Below are positions 9,452-19,659 of a stretch of DNA of 64,000 nucleotides, one piece after another. The translations under genes were made by a program, and so were the position numbers. Source of the DNA: Pseudomonas sp. RIT409 (lineage in GTDB: Bacteria > Pseudomonadota > Gammaproteobacteria > Pseudomonadales > Pseudomonadaceae); NCBI RefSeq assembly GCF_003052515.2, contig NZ_QARE02000001.1, forward strand, positions 310,001-374,000. Reading direction: 5' to 3'. The notes below the pieces were generated by a model. That model was given only the letters and a program-made list of their open reading frames with translations. It did not search any database and was not told where the DNA came from. How positions within the stretch are numbered: the stretch's first letter is position 1; each line of letters begins with the position of its first letter.

Positions 9452-10729
9452 TCAGAGGATATTCGAATAATCCGCTTCGATCCGGTCGAGGCTCAGGTGA
9501 TTGAGGAAGTTGGAGAAGCACATCCAGGCGGACAGCGCGTTCATGTCACGGAATTGCTCGGGCAAGTACTTGGGCGGCACCACCAGCCCCTCATCCACTA
9601 ATTGACGCAACGTGCGCATGTCTTCCAGTGTGGTCTTGCCACAAAACAACAGCGGCACTTGCTCCAACTTGCCCTTCCTCACGGCCAACTGGATGTAGTT
9701 GTAAACCATGATGAAGCCCTTGAGGTAGGACAAGTCCTTGGTGAATGGCAGGCCATTCGGCACGGACCCGCGGAAAACGCGGCTGGCATTGCCGTAGCTT
9801 TCCGCCATACCAAACCCCTGATCGCGGTAGAACTCGAACACCTGGAGGAAATCCGCGCCCTCCTCAGCCATGTGAATCGCCCGAGTGCGGTTGGTGAGTT
9901 TGCGCAAGCGGCTTGGGTAGGACGCAAAACCGATCACTTCCATCAAAATCGCCAACCCTTCCTGAGTGATGGTCGATGAAGGCGGCCCCTTGGCCAGGAA
10001 GGTGCAGATGGGCTGGTTCTGCCCGTTGAGCGTGGTGCCCACGTGGACCAGGCCCTCATGGACTTCCAGCGCACGCACGTCGCGCTCATTGAACATCGCG
10101 TCGCTGCGAATCTTGATGTAGTCCGCCCCCGCTGCTGCGTCCGCCACGATGCCATCGGACTCGAATACCCTGATGGTCTCTTCCGCTTCACCGAACGTAC
10201 GATTGAGACGACTTTGCAGCATCGCCACGGCGTCTTTTGCATTGAGCGTCTTGGGCTCGTCCTTGAGGTCACCGCGCCCGGCGATGTTGTTCAGGTAATC
10301 GGAGAGCATCAACCCCAGATCCGACAGCGTAGGGTCGCCGGCATGGAAAGCGTCGGATGCCGCGCCATAAAGCTCCTGCGAAATCAGGCCGAAATCTGCA
10401 GTGCCCCGCGCTTCGAGCATACGGATGACCATCCGGTACTCTTTGCACATACGCCGCATGATCTGCCCGACCGGGTTGAACTGCCCCAATTGCCGGGTAA
10501 TGTCCCGTTCGATGTTCTGAAACTCCAGCTTCACCGCACTGGAATCGAAGCCCAACGGGCGATTCTCGTAATACGCACGGTCCACTTCCGGGAGCTGCTT
10601 GCCTTTGGCGGCGAGGAAATTCTTGCGGATGCTGTCGTCCCATTTCACGGCATCGAGCACGCGAATCGGCGTTTGAGCCAACACGATACGATCGGACAAC
10701 ATGCGTATGGTCTGCTGGTATTCGTCCAC
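9452..10729 (-). CDS. QEGLA-motif (DUF1704 / flavohemoglobin expression-modulating) family protein
   Basis: About 425 residues. The diagnostic QEGLA lies in STITQEGLAILMEV, and an upstream VHEGLVHVGTTLNG supplies a histidine pattern like that of zinc peptidases (HExxH-like HEGLVH). The family is linked by name to flavohemoglobin expression, but the biochemical role is not established. The GTG at 10729 is preceded by AGGAG at ideal distance; a GTG at 10753 would add eight residues without a binding site. It lies 27 bases after the lipoprotein gene and is probably part of its operon. Confidence 0.83.
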   Translation of the reverse strand: MDEYQQTIRMLSDRIVLAQTPIRVLDAVKWDDSIRKNFLAAKGKQLPEVDRAYYENRPLGFDSSAVKLEFQNIERDITRQLGQFNPVGQIMRRMCKEYRMVIRMLEARGTADFGLISQELYGAASDAFHAGDPTLSDLGLMLSDYLNNIAGRGDLKDEPKTLNAKDAVAMLQSRLNRTFGEAEETIRVFESDGIVADAAAGADYIKIRSDAMFNERDVRALEVHEGLVHVGTTLNGQNQPICTFLAKGPPSSTITQEGLAILMEVIGFASYPSRLRKLTNRTRAIHMAEEGADFLQVFEFYRDQGFGMAESYGNASRVFRGSVPNGLPFTKDLSYLKGFIMVYNYIQLAVRKGKLEQVPLLFCGKTTLEDMRTLRQLVDEGLVVPPKYLPEQFRDMNALSAWMCFSNFLNHLSLDRIEADYSNIL

Positions 10730-10756
10730 CCGGTACTCCTGTGACTGGTTCACGTG

Positions 10757-11314
10757 CTATTTGGCCATGCGCTGGTATTTGGCTGCCGAGAGAAAGATAT
10801 CGGAATTGGCGCTGTCATCCAGGTAAGCGAAAACATTGTCCAGAGGGGTCGTGATCAGCACACCATCGCCTTTCTCGGTTTCCGTAGGGCGCCCTTCAAA
10901 GACCTTCTGATCGACCAACTGCTGCACCCGTTCCAGATCCAGGTCATAGATCACCAACTCATCGGCAGCATTGTCGTTGTCGATCAAATCGAAGCCCGCG
11001 ATCACATAGTGGCCGCCATACTTTTCTGGAAGCGCGGCGGATACATACCAGCGGCTGCCATGACGCGACACGGTAAAGGCGTACTCGTCCCGATTCTTGC
11101 GGTCGCCCTTGCGGTAGCTCACGGCCTTGTATTGATCGGCGCCCGCTCGGGTGATCTCAAGCTCCAGCGGCTCGCCCCAGGCATTTTTGCTGGTCCAGGT
11201 GCCCAGCAATCTGGGAGGTGCGGTATCGCGAGTCGGAATAGGATCGTTGAACGTCACCAGGCACCCGCTCAACAGCACGAACGACAAGGCGAGCAAGACG
11301 CTCCTGGCTTTCAT
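10757..11314 (-). CDS. Hypothetical lipoprotein
   Basis: A 185-residue protein with a signal peptide (MKARSVLLALSFVLLSGC) ending in the lipobox LSGC. The mature part is mostly beta-rich (LLGTWTSKNAWGEPLELEITRAG, YDLDLERVQQLV) and resembles small periplasmic or outer-membrane lipocalin-like lipoproteins, though no named domain is clear. Its position between the TetR gene and the QEGLA gene matches PA3698 as I recall. It is probably co-transcribed with the QEGLA gene. Confidence 0.8.
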   Translation of the reverse strand: MKARSVLLALSFVLLSGCLVTFNDPIPTRDTAPPRLLGTWTSKNAWGEPLELEITRAGADQYKAVSYRKGDRKNRDEYAFTVSRHGSRWYVSAALPEKYGGHYVIAGFDLIDNDNAADELVIYDLDLERVQQLVDQKVFEGRPTETEKGDGVLITTPLDNVFAYLDDSANSDIFLSAAKYQRMAK

Positions 11315-11349
11315 CGCGTTCTCCTGATCCCGCCCTTAATGAAAAATGC

Positions 11350-12081
11350 TCAATCCGTCGCCGCCCCTTCGGCGCCCAGCACCAGGTGCATCTGGCGTGT
11401 AAGGATAGCGAGCATTTCCTGGTCTGCGTCGGGCCTTTGCCCCCCCAGCAGGCCCTGATATTCCATCCGGCCGATCACGCCCGTCAACACTTGAGCATCA
11501 ATGTGGGGCCGGTTGGAGCCCACAACCTCGAGAAACTGGGCACTTCCCTGGAGCAGGATTTCCTGGTGGGCAGCGACCAGCGATGCCAGTCGTGGATTGA
11601 TCAGCGCTTCGAGGCGAAACGCATGCTCGGCGATCAGTTGATCGCGGCGGGTCTGCAACTGGTGGCGCACGTACTCCATCGTCATGCGTGCGATCTCATC
11701 GGCCAACCGTGCGCGCGCCTCGGCGCTGCCGTCGTTGCGCCCCACCATTTCACGCAGCAGCGCTTCGGTGTTCGTCCACAGCTTGGCCATGTAGGCGGCG
11801 CTGCGCTCAACGTACTGAGCAAAAGCGTCGGTCAGCAGGTCGTCGATATCCTTGAAATAGTACGTGGTGGCCGAAAGCGGGACCTGGGCTTCGGCGGCCA
11901 CCGCACGGTGGCGTACCGCACGCACGCCATCGCGGATAACGATGCGCATGGCCGCGTCGAGGATTTGCTGACGGCGTTGCTCACTCCCCTGTCGGCTGGC
12001 CTTGCGCCCCTGGTACTGAACACTCTCTGCGACGGCTGTGGCCAGGCCAGCGGCTCCCTTTTGAGCGATCACGCGATTCAC
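11350..12081 (-). CDS. TetR-family transcriptional regulator
   Basis: A 243-residue regulator with an N-terminal extension of about 35 residues. The TetR helix-turn-helix follows (RRQQILDAAMRIVIRDGVRAVRHRAVAAEAQVPLSATTYYFKDIDDLL), with the typical TYYF recognition segment. The C-terminal ligand domain is all-helical and unassigned. It is the first gene after lysS on this strand and probably controls itself or the lipoprotein/QEGLA genes downstream, by position only. Confidence 0.87.
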   Translation of the reverse strand: MNRVIAQKGAAGLATAVAESVQYQGRKASRQGSEQRRQQILDAAMRIVIRDGVRAVRHRAVAAEAQVPLSATTYYFKDIDDLLTDAFAQYVERSAAYMAKLWTNTEALLREMVGRNDGSAEARARLADEIARMTMEYVRHQLQTRRDQLIAEHAFRLEALINPRLASLVAAHQEILLQGSAQFLEVVGSNRPHIDAQVLTGVIGRMEYQGLLGGQRPDADQEMLAILTRQMHLVLGAEGAATD

Positions 12082-12163
12082 GACAGGTTTTTCCTTTTCA
12101 GTCAGTGCTTGGAGTTACGGGTTCGAGTTCGCCTAGAGCGCAAGCGGCACTCACCTGCCGGGC

Positions 12164-12199
12164 AAAAAAAAGCCGCCCTCACCGGGCGGCTCGTTTTTT
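12164..12199 (-). terminator. lysS terminator
   Basis: A perfect 7-bp stem GCCGCCC/GGGCGGC (12172-12178 with 12184-12190) with a 5-base loop lies seven bases after the lysS stop. Eight T follow in the minus-strand transcript, and six T lie on the other side. This is a clear intrinsic terminator, possibly bidirectional. Confidence 0.92.
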
Positions 12200-12205
12200 C
12201 GACAA

Positions 12206-13708
12206 TTACGCCTGAGGCCGCATATGGGGGAACAGGATCACGTCGCGAATCGACGGCGAGTTGGTCAGCAGCATGACCAGACGATCGATGCCGATGCCCT
12301 CACCTGCCGTAGGGGGCATGCCGTATTCGAGAGCACGCACGAAGTCCGCGTCGTAATGCATCGCTTCGTCGTCACCGGCGTCTTTGTCAGCCACCTGTTG
12401 CATGAAACGCTCGGCCTGGTCTTCCGCGTCGTTCAACTCGGAATACGCGTTGGCGATTTCGCGCCCGCCGATGAACAGCTCGAAACGGTCGGTGACGCTC
12501 GGATCGTCATCACTGCGACGCGCCAGCGGCGACACTTCGAACGGATAGCGGGTGATGAAATGCGGCTGCTCCAGCTTGTGCTCGACCAGTTCTTCGAAAA
12601 TCATCACTTGCAGTTTGCCCAGGCCTTCGAAGCCCAGCACCTTCGCACCGGCTTTCTTGGCGATGGCCCGCGCCCTGTCGATGTCGTTCAGGTCATCGGC
12701 GGAAATGTCCGGGTTGTATTTGAGAATCGAATCGAACACCGAGAGGCGCACGAACGGCTCACCAAAATGGAACACCTTGTCGCCGTAGGGAACATCTGTC
12801 GTGCCGAGCACCAATTGCGCAAGCTCGCGGAACAGCTCTTCGGTCAAGTCCATGTTGTCTTCGTAGTCGGCGTAGGCCTGGTAGAACTCCAACATGGTGA
12901 ATTCGGGGTTGTGACGGGTCGATACCCCTTCGTTACGGAAATTGCGGTTGATCTCGAACACTTTTTCGAACCCACCTACCACAAGCCGCTTGAGGTAAAG
13001 CTCCGGGGCGATGCGCAGGAACATGGCCATGTCCAGTGCATTGTGGTGGGTTTCAAACGGCTTGGCCGCCGCCCCGCCCGGGATGGTCTGCAGCATGGGC
13101 GTTTCGACTTCAAGGAAATCACGCTTCATCAGGAAGCTGCGGATATGGGCGATCACCTGGGACCGCACGCGGAAGGTTTCGCGGACCTCGTCGTTGACCA
13201 TCAGGTCGACGTAACGCTGGCGGTAGCGCTGTTCGGTGTCGGTCAGGCCGTGATGCTTGTCCGGCAACGGACGCAGGGATTTGGTCAGCAGCCGCACGCT
13301 CGTCATTTCGACGTACAGGTCGCCTTTGCCAGAGCGTGCCAGGGTGCCTTCGGCGGCGATGATGTCGCCGATGTCCCAGGTTTTTACCGCCGCCAGCGTT
13401 TCTTCCGACAACGTCTTGCGGTTGACGTAGACCTGGATGCGACCGGTCATGTCCTGAATGACCATGAACGAGCCACGGTTCAACATGATGCGACCTGCAA
13501 CCTTGACCGGAATCGCCGCCTCAGCCAGTTCTTCCTTGGTCTTGTCCACGTACTGTTTCTGCAGGTCATTGCAGTAGTTTTCGCGGCGGAAGTCGTTGGG
13601 GAAGGCGTTGCCCTTGGCGCGCTCGGCAGCAAGCTTTTCCTTGCGCAGTGCGATCAGGGTGTTTTCTTCCTGTTGCAGGGCTTGCGGATCGAGTTGTTGG
13701 TCGCTCAT
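12206..13708 (-). CDS. lysS: Lysyl-tRNA synthetase, class II
   Basis: Charges tRNA-Lys with lysine. The product is 500 residues, normal length. An N-terminal OB-fold anticodon-binding domain ([26 protein letters not shown]) precedes the class II core. Motif 2 is in [24 protein letters not shown] and motif 3 in [24 protein letters not shown]. It follows prfB on the same strand with a 105-base gap, the common proteobacterial prfB-lysS order. Confidence 0.98.
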   Translation of the reverse strand: MSDQQLDPQALQQEENTLIALRKEKLAAERAKGNAFPNDFRRENYCNDLQKQYVDKTKEELAEAAIPVKVAGRIMLNRGSFMVIQDMTGRIQVYVNRKTLSEETLAAVKTWDIGDIIAAEGTLARSGKGDLYVEMTSVRLLTKSLRPLPDKHHGLTDTEQRYRQRYVDLMVNDEVRETFRVRSQVIAHIRSFLMKRDFLEVETPMLQTIPGGAAAKPFETHHNALDMAMFLRIAPELYLKRLVVGGFEKVFEINRNFRNEGVSTRHNPEFTMLEFYQAYADYEDNMDLTEELFRELAQLVLGTTDVPYGDKVFHFGEPFVRLSVFDSILKYNPDISADDLNDIDRARAIAKKAGAKVLGFEGLGKLQVMIFEELVEHKLEQPHFITRYPFEVSPLARRSDDDPSVTDRFELFIGGREIANAYSELNDAEDQAERFMQQVADKDAGDDEAMHYDADFVRALEYGMPPTAGEGIGIDRLVMLLTNSPSIRDVILFPHMRPQA

Positions 13709-13813
13709 GTCTTCAGATTTTCCATCACAGGTTCGTTGCGTCTTGCCGACGGCAAGGGATCGCGGGCCGGCCGCCGTGGAGCGTGTGCCGGGCCCGCAAC
13801 GGGAGTGTCGCGA

Positions 13814-14909
13814 TTACAGCCCCTGTTTGAGGCTGGCTTCCAGGTAACCGTCGAGGTCGCCGTCCAGGACTTTATTGCAGTCGCTGCGCTCCACACCCGT
13901 GCGCAGGTCCTTGATACGCGAATCATCGAGGACATAGGAACGGATCTGGTGACCCCAACCGATGTCCGACTTGCTGTCTTCAAGGGCTTGGGACGCGGCA
14001 TTGCGCTTCTGCATTTCCAGCTCGTACAGCTTGGCCCGCAACATTTTCATCGCGGTGTCCTTGTTGGCGTGCTGGGAGCGTTCGTTCTGGCAGCTGACCA
14101 CGGTGTTGGTCGGAACGTGGGTGATACGCACCGCCGAATCGGTGGTGTTGACGTGCTGACCACCGGCACCGGACGAGCGATAGGTGTCGATCCGCAGGTC
14201 AGAGGGGTTGATGTCGATCTCGACCTTGTCATCGATCTCCGGCGAAACGAACACCGCCGAGAACGACGTGTGACGACGTGCACCGGAGTCGAACGGACTC
14301 TTGCGCACCAGGCGGTGGACGCCGATCTCGGTGCGCAGCCAACCGAAGGCGTATTCACCCTTGATGTGCACGGTCGCACCCTTGATTCCGGCGACCTCGC
14401 CTTCGGACAGTTCCATGATGGTGGCGTCGAAACCGCGCTTGTCGGCCCAGCGCAGGTACATGCGCAGCAGGATGTTCGCCCAGTCCTGCGCTTCGGTACC
14501 GCCGGAACCGGCCTGGATGTCTAGGTAAGCGTTGTTCATGTCCATCTCGCCACTGAACATGCGGCGGAATTCGAGCTTGGCCAGCGACGCCTCCAGGCCT
14601 TCGAGCAACTCGACGACGTCATTGACGGCGCCTTCGTCGTTCTCTTCGACGGCCATGTCGAGCAACTCGCGGGAATCGGCGAGGCCGCTGGCCATCTCGT
14701 CCAGGGTGTCGACGATCTGCGCCAGCATGGCGCGCTCGCGGCCCAGGGCCTGGGCGTACTCGGGCTTGTTCCAGACGTTGGGGTCTTCCAGCTCGCGGTT
14801 GACTTCGATCAGACGGTCACTCTTGTGATCGTAGTCAAAGATACCCCCGAATAGACTGGGAGCGTTCGGTCAGGTCCTTGATGGTGTTCAGGATCGGGTT
14901 GATTTCCAT
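13814..14909 (-). CDS. prfB: Peptide chain release factor 2 (with programmed +1 frameshift)
   Basis: RF2 recognises UGA and UAA and releases the finished peptide. The gene starts at the ATG at 14909 ([24 protein letters not shown]), meets an in-frame TGA at 14837-14835, and continues in the +1 frame with [13 protein letters not shown] to 13814, about 364 residues in all. The GGQ catalytic motif lies in [21 protein letters not shown] 304-residue product from an internal start near 14728 would lack the N-terminal domain and is not the natural form. A natural pseudogene is ruled out because the shift site is the conserved one. Confidence 0.97.
14832..14852 (-). promoter_or_regulatory. prfB: Programmed frameshift site of prfB
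   Basis: On the minus strand the site reads CGGGGGTATCTTTGAC, an SD-like GGGGG three bases before CTT followed by TGA C. This is the classic autoregulatory element. Scarce RF2 leaves the TGA unread, and the ribosome slips from CUU to UUU and continues. The weak termination context TGAC is present. Confidence 0.95.
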
Positions 14910-15199
14910 GGTCGTCAGGACTCGCAGGCGAATTTCACAAAGCCCGCGAGTATACCGCATTGATGCGATTTCCGGCACTCCATCTGGGTCTCGAAAACCG
15001 GAGGCCTGTGGTTGCCGATCCTGAAACTGGACATTATCAGATGGGAAGTAGCGCATTCTGTGGCAGCGCCGCGGATCAGGCAGTGCAACCCTCAACCATT
15101 CAACGGATGTGAAAAGCCCACCTGAAGCTGGCCGCGACCTTGCTTGCGCCAACCTCAGGAGGGCTCATTCGAAAGCCCTGAGAACAAGCGGACGGGCAT

Positions 15200-16207
15200 T
15201 CAGCCTCCCACCACCACTTGATTGCGCCCATTGTGCTTGGCCGAATACAACCCTTGGTCGGCCATCTGGATCAGTTGGCGACTGTGGCTGCCCACCGCGG
15301 GCACGAGGGTCGCCAGGCCGATGCTGACGGTCAGGCTCGAACCTTCGGTGGGGGCGATGTGCGCAATGCTCATGCCGGAGATGGTCTGACGCAGCTTTTC
15401 GGCCAGCAGTCGCGCACCACCCGGCGAGGTGTTGGGCAGGACCAGCGCGAACTCCTCACCGCCATAGCGCGCGGGCAAGTCGGAGGGGCGACTGCAACTG
15501 GCGCGAATCGCCTTGGCGACCTGGCGAAGGGCTTCGTCGCCTTCCAGGTGACCGAAGTTGTCGTTGTAGGCCTTGAAATAATCGACATCGATCATCAGCA
15601 ACGACAACTGGGTCTGCTCGCGAATGGCTCGGCGCCATTCCAGTTCGAGGTACTCGTCGAAATGACGACGATTCGACAGCCCCGTCAGGCCGTCGGAGTT
15701 CATCAGGCGTTGAAGGACCAGGTTGGTGTCCAGCAACTGTTGCTGGCTCACGCGCAGGGCCCTGTAGGCCTCATCCCGCTGCAACAGTGTCATGTACGAC
15801 CGCGAGTGGTAGCGGATGCGAGCCACCAGTTCGATGTTGTCCGGCAGTTTGACCAAGTAATCGTTAGCGCCAGCGGCAAAGGCCGCGCTCTTGATCATCG
15901 GATCTTCCTTGGTCGACAGCACGATGATCGGGATGTCCCGGGTCATCGGGTTGTTGCGGTATTCGCGCACCAAGGTGAGGCCGTCGAGGCCGGGCATGAC
16001 CAGGTCCTGCAATATCACGGTCGGCTTGATCTGGATCGCCTGGGCGATCGCCTGGTGCGGGTCGGCGCAAAAATGAAAATCGATGTTTTCTTCATTCGCC
16101 AGGCCGCGCCGGACGGCTTCGCCGATCATCGCCTGATCGTCGACCAGCAACACCATGGCCGCGTTTTCGTCCGTGGTGTGCAACTCGTCCAGTTGCAAGT
16201 CATGCAT
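15200..16207 (-). CDS. wspR: Diguanylate cyclase response regulator WspR
   Basis: Output of the Wsp system; makes cyclic di-GMP from two GTP when phosphorylated by WspE. The 335-residue protein has a receiver domain (residues about 18-140; phospho-acceptor Asp68 in [13 protein letters not shown]), a helical linker, and a GGDEF domain with the active GGEEF in [13 protein letters not shown]. The product-inhibition I-site RxxD (RPSD) lies five residues before GGEEF, so feedback control is intact. It is the last gene of the wsp operon, separated by 45 bases from wspF. Confidence 0.97.
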   Translation of the reverse strand: MHDLQLDELHTTDENAAMVLLVDDQAMIGEAVRRGLANEENIDFHFCADPHQAIAQAIQIKPTVILQDLVMPGLDGLTLVREYRNNPMTRDIPIIVLSTKEDPMIKSAAFAAGANDYLVKLPDNIELVARIRYHSRSYMTLLQRDEAYRALRVSQQQLLDTNLVLQRLMNSDGLTGLSNRRHFDEYLELEWRRAIREQTQLSLLMIDVDYFKAYNDNFGHLEGDEALRQVAKAIRASCSRPSDLPARYGGEEFALVLPNTSPGGARLLAEKLRQTISGMSIAHIAPTEGSSLTVSIGLATLVPAVGSHSRQLIQMADQGLYSAKHNGRNQVVVGG

Positions 16208-16252
16208 TCAGGGGCTCCTGGTCACAGTCCGGCTGTGAAATCACCTGGAAAT

Positions 16253-17263
16253 TCATTGGGTCAATGCCTCGTTCAACCGAGACGCGATGCTGTCCAGCGG
16301 GCGAATCTCCATGGCGGCGTCAATCGCGGCAGCCGCTTTGGGCATGCCGTACACCGCACAGCTTTGCTGGTCCTGGGCGATGGTGAGGAATCCACGCTGA
16401 CGCATCAGCTTGAGTCCCTGGGCACCATCCCGGCCCATGCCTGTCAACAGAACGCCCACTGAATCACCATTCCAATACGTCGCTACGCTCTCGAAGAACA
16501 CGTCGATCGAGGGTCTGTAAATTTCGTTCACCGGCTCGGCGGTGTAGGCCAACGTGCCGTTTTTCAATAACCGGATGTGGTGGTTGGTGCCTGCCAGCAG
16601 CACGGCACCAGCCTGAGGCGGCTCGCCATCGCAAGCCAATCGTACAGGGAGTCCGGAAGAACTGCTCAACCATTGTGCCATCCCGGCTGCAAACACCTGA
16701 TCCACATGCTGAACCAGCACGATGGCCCCCGGAAAATCCTTCGGCAGTCCCTTGAGCAACACTTCAAGCGCCGCAGGCCCCCCAGCAGAAGAACCAATGG
16801 CGACCAGCGCCTGACGCTGCGGCGCTTCGCGCACGGGCGGGGGTGCCGGACGAACCCGGCTGTCCCGTTGACCGATAAGCCAGCCTATATTAAGTATCTT
16901 GCGCAACAAAGGTGCGGCGGCTTCTTTTGGGTTGCCCGCTCCGATGGCCGGGGTGTCGACGACGTCGAGCGCACCATGGCCCATGGCTTCGAATACTCGG
17001 TGGACGTTCTGTTCCCGATCTACAGTCACAATCACGATGGCGCAGGGGGTGGCGGCCATGATGCGCCGCGTGGCTTCGACACCGTCCATGACCGGCATGA
17101 TCAAATCCATCAATATCAAATCAGGCGTCGACTCGGCGCAGCGCTGCACCGCCTCCGCGCCATTGCCTGCCACCCACACCACCTCATGCGACGGTTCGAA
17201 TGCCAACGCGCGCCGCAGTGCCTCGACTGCCATGGGCATATCGTTGACGATGGCGATCTTCAT
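16253..17263 (-). CDS. wspF: Chemotaxis-type methylesterase WspF
   Basis: CheB-like enzyme that removes methyl groups from WspA and so damps the signal. The 336-residue protein has an N-terminal receiver (Asp53 in LILMDLIMPVMDG) and a C-terminal methylesterase domain with Ser in VAIGSSAGGPAALEVLL, His in LVQHVD and Asp in GMGRDGAQGLK. All catalytic residues are present, so the pathway should not be constitutively active by this route. Its ATG overlaps the wspE stop by four bases. Confidence 0.97.
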   Translation of the reverse strand: MKIAIVNDMPMAVEALRRALAFEPSHEVVWVAGNGAEAVQRCAESTPDLILMDLIMPVMDGVEATRRIMAATPCAIVIVTVDREQNVHRVFEAMGHGALDVVDTPAIGAGNPKEAAAPLLRKILNIGWLIGQRDSRVRPAPPPVREAPQRQALVAIGSSAGGPAALEVLLKGLPKDFPGAIVLVQHVDQVFAAGMAQWLSSSSGLPVRLACDGEPPQAGAVLLAGTNHHIRLLKNGTLAYTAEPVNEIYRPSIDVFFESVATYWNGDSVGVLLTGMGRDGAQGLKLMRQRGFLTIAQDQQSCAVYGMPKAAAAIDAAMEIRPLDSIASRLNEALTQ

Positions 17264-19659
17264 CCCTGCGCATCTCCTATCAGCTCAACGACGGCATCGA
17301 GCAACGCGTCGTCATGAAAACTGGCCTTGGCCAGATAATAGTCGGCGCCGGCGTCCAGGCCCCGACGGCGATCCTCTTCACGATCCTTGTATGACACCAC
17401 CATGACCGGCAACGACTGCAACCGGCTGTCGCGCCGCAACAGGGTCACCAGTTCGATGCCGTCCATGCGCGGCATGTCGATGTCGGTGATCAGCAAATCG
17501 AAATCTTCGGCACGCAGGGCATTCCAGCCATCCATGCCGTCCACGGCCACGGCCACCTCGTACCCGCGGCTGAGCAACAGCTTGCGCTCCAGCTCGCGGA
17601 CGGTCAGCGAGTCGTCGACCACCAGCACCCGCTTGCGCGATTGAGCATCGGCCTGGCGATTGCGCCGGTCGATGCGCTCCAGTCGCCCGGTGCTGAGCAA
17701 CTTTTCGACCGAGCGCAACATGTCTTCGACGTCGATGATCAACACCGCCGATCCATCGTCCAGCAACGCCCCGGCGGAAATGTCCTGTACCTTGCCCAGC
17801 CGCGGGTCCAGCGGTAACACGACCAGCGTGCGTTCGCCGATGAAACGCTCCACGGCCACGCCATACACGACGTCGCGTTCTCGGATGATCACGACTTTGA
17901 GGAGGTCGGCGTGGTCCTGGCTGGCGGGACGATTGAGCAATTGGCTCGCAGCGACCAAGCCCACGTGTCGCTCTTCGTGCCAGAAGTGCTGTCGCCCTTC
18001 CAGTTGTACGATTTCATCCGCCGCGACATCGCGCATGCGCTCGATGTGCGCCAGCGGGAAGGCGTAGGCCTCACCGCCGACTTCAACCACCAGGCTGCGC
18101 ACCACCGACAGTGTCAGCGGGACTTCCAAGTGGAACCGGCTGCCCTGCCCCGCCTGCTGATGCAAATCGACACCGCCGCGCAGTTGCCGGACCATGTGCA
18201 GCACGGCATCGAGACCGACACCACGCCCCGACACTTCAGTGACCTTGTCTCGCATGCTGAACCCTGGGAGGAACAGGAAGCTGAGCAACTCTTCTTCGCT
18301 CAATTGCGCTGCGGTTTCCTCCGGCGACAATTTGCGCGCAACGATGCTGCGACGCAGACGTTCCAGATCGATGCCCGCGCCATCGTCGATCAGCTCCACC
18401 ACCAGCAGCCCCGCCTGGTGCGAGGCTTTGAGCTGAATCAGCCCTTCGGCGGGCTTGCCGCAGGCCAAACGTTGCTCGGGCAATTCGATGCCGTGATCCA
18501 CGGCATTGCGCAGCAGGTGAGTCAGTGGCGCTTCGAGCTTTTCCAGAACATCGCGATCGACCTGGGTTTTCTCACCTTCGATTTCCAGCCGCACCTGTTT
18601 GCCCAACGAGCGGCCCAGGTCTCGCACCATGCGCACCTGACCAGCCAACACATCGGCAAACGGGCGCATGCGACACGCCAGTGCTGTGTCGTACAACAGT
18701 TGGGCCCGCTGAGCGGCCTGCCAGCCAAACTCGTCCAGGTCCGAGGTCTGCTGGAGCAACAGTTGCTGCGCTTCTCCCAACAAGCGGCGTGCTTCCTCCA
18801 GCGCCTTCTGGGCATCGGGGTCGACATTGGCACCGAGTAGCGCGTCGAGGTTGTCCAGCGCCCGACTCGCTCCCGTCTGGGAACGCTTGACCCGTTGCAT
18901 CGCCGTCAGGTACGGCTTCAGACGCTGAGTCTCGACCAGTGACTTGCTCGAGAGGTCCAACAGGTTGTTCAACCGCTCTGCGGTGACCCGCAACACGCGC
19001 TCGCCGCCCTCCGTCACCCGCCGCTCGCGCCGCCGCTCGACCTTGACAGACACTTCGGCGTCGCCGTTGATCTCGTCAGGGGCATGGGGCAGCGTCGGCT
19101 CATTGACGGGGGGCGAAGCGGTCACGGGGGGCTCGGGTTCGCCCGAGGGCTCAGGGACCAAAGGCGCATGAGCGGACTGCACCGATTCCACCAGCGCCTG
19201 GGCATTGGCCAGGAGTAAATCCTCCATCGACGGCTCAGCGGTCGGCAATGGCACGGCGTGACGCGCCCCCGGATTGATCAGGTCATTCAGCAGCGCGACG
19301 TAGCCGTCCACATCGGCTTGCGTGACCTTGCTCTCGCCTGGCGTCGCGATGCGCATGAGCATGTCGGTGCCCATCAACAGCGCATCAATGTGTTCGGGCT
19401 TCAAATGCAAGCGGCCGGTCTGGGCTTCGACCAGACAATCCTCCATGACGTGGGAGACGCTGACGCCCGCGTCGACGCCCACAATCCGGGCGGCGCCCTT
19501 GAGCGAGTGAGCGGCGCGCATGCACGCTTCCAACTGGTCGGCCTGAGTCGGATTGCGCTCGAGGGCGAGCAGACCTGCGCTCAACACCTGGGTCTGGGCT
19601 TCGGCTTCGAGGGTGAACAGCTCGAAAAGTGAAGCGTCGCGCATCTGATCAGGCGTCAT
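17260..19659 (-). CDS. wspE: Hybrid chemotaxis-type histidine kinase WspE
   Basis: CheA-like kinase that phosphorylates WspR and WspF. The 799-residue protein has an Hpt domain (His51 in RAAHSLKGAARIVG), a long low-complexity Pro/Glu linker (about 145-205), the dimerisation and HATPase domains (HLLRNAVDHGIELPEQR, then the GAGID loop), a CheW-like domain, and a C-terminal receiver with Asp in DLLITDIDMPRMDG. The linker makes it somewhat longer than the 755 residues I recall for P. aeruginosa. Four-base overlaps with wspD and wspF show tight coupling. Confidence 0.97.
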   Translation of the reverse strand: MTPDQMRDASLFELFTLEAEAQTQVLSAGLLALERNPTQADQLEACMRAAHSLKGAARIVGVDAGVSVSHVMEDCLVEAQTGRLHLKPEHIDALLMGTDMLMRIATPGESKVTQADVDGYVALLNDLINPGARHAVPLPTAEPSMEDLLLANAQALVESVQSAHAPLVPEPSGEPEPPVTASPPVNEPTLPHAPDEINGDAEVSVKVERRRERRVTEGGERVLRVTAERLNNLLDLSSKSLVETQRLKPYLTAMQRVKRSQTGASRALDNLDALLGANVDPDAQKALEEARRLLGEAQQLLLQQTSDLDEFGWQAAQRAQLLYDTALACRMRPFADVLAGQVRMVRDLGRSLGKQVRLEIEGEKTQVDRDVLEKLEAPLTHLLRNAVDHGIELPEQRLACGKPAEGLIQLKASHQAGLLVVELIDDGAGIDLERLRRSIVARKLSPEETAAQLSEEELLSFLFLPGFSMRDKVTEVSGRGVGLDAVLHMVRQLRGGVDLHQQAGQGSRFHLEVPLTLSVVRSLVVEVGGEAYAFPLAHIERMRDVAADEIVQLEGRQHFWHEERHVGLVAASQLLNRPASQDHADLLKVVIIRERDVVYGVAVERFIGERTLVVLPLDPRLGKVQDISAGALLDDGSAVLIIDVEDMLRSVEKLLSTGRLERIDRRNRQADAQSRKRVLVVDDSLTVRELERKLLLSRGYEVAVAVDGMDGWNALRAEDFDLLITDIDMPRMDGIELVTLLRRDSRLQSLPVMVVSYKDREEDRRRGLDAGADYYLAKASFHDDALLDAVVELIGDAQG

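Noticed and set aside
12224..14524. 766-codon plus-strand frame opposite lysS and prfB
   Set aside because: It runs through two conserved genes on the other strand and has no recognisable protein features; it is a shadow.
13814..14728. prfB as a shorter ORF starting at 14728, or as a pseudogene
   Set aside because: The N-terminal codons and the conserved frameshift site upstream show that the shifted full-length reading is the natural product.
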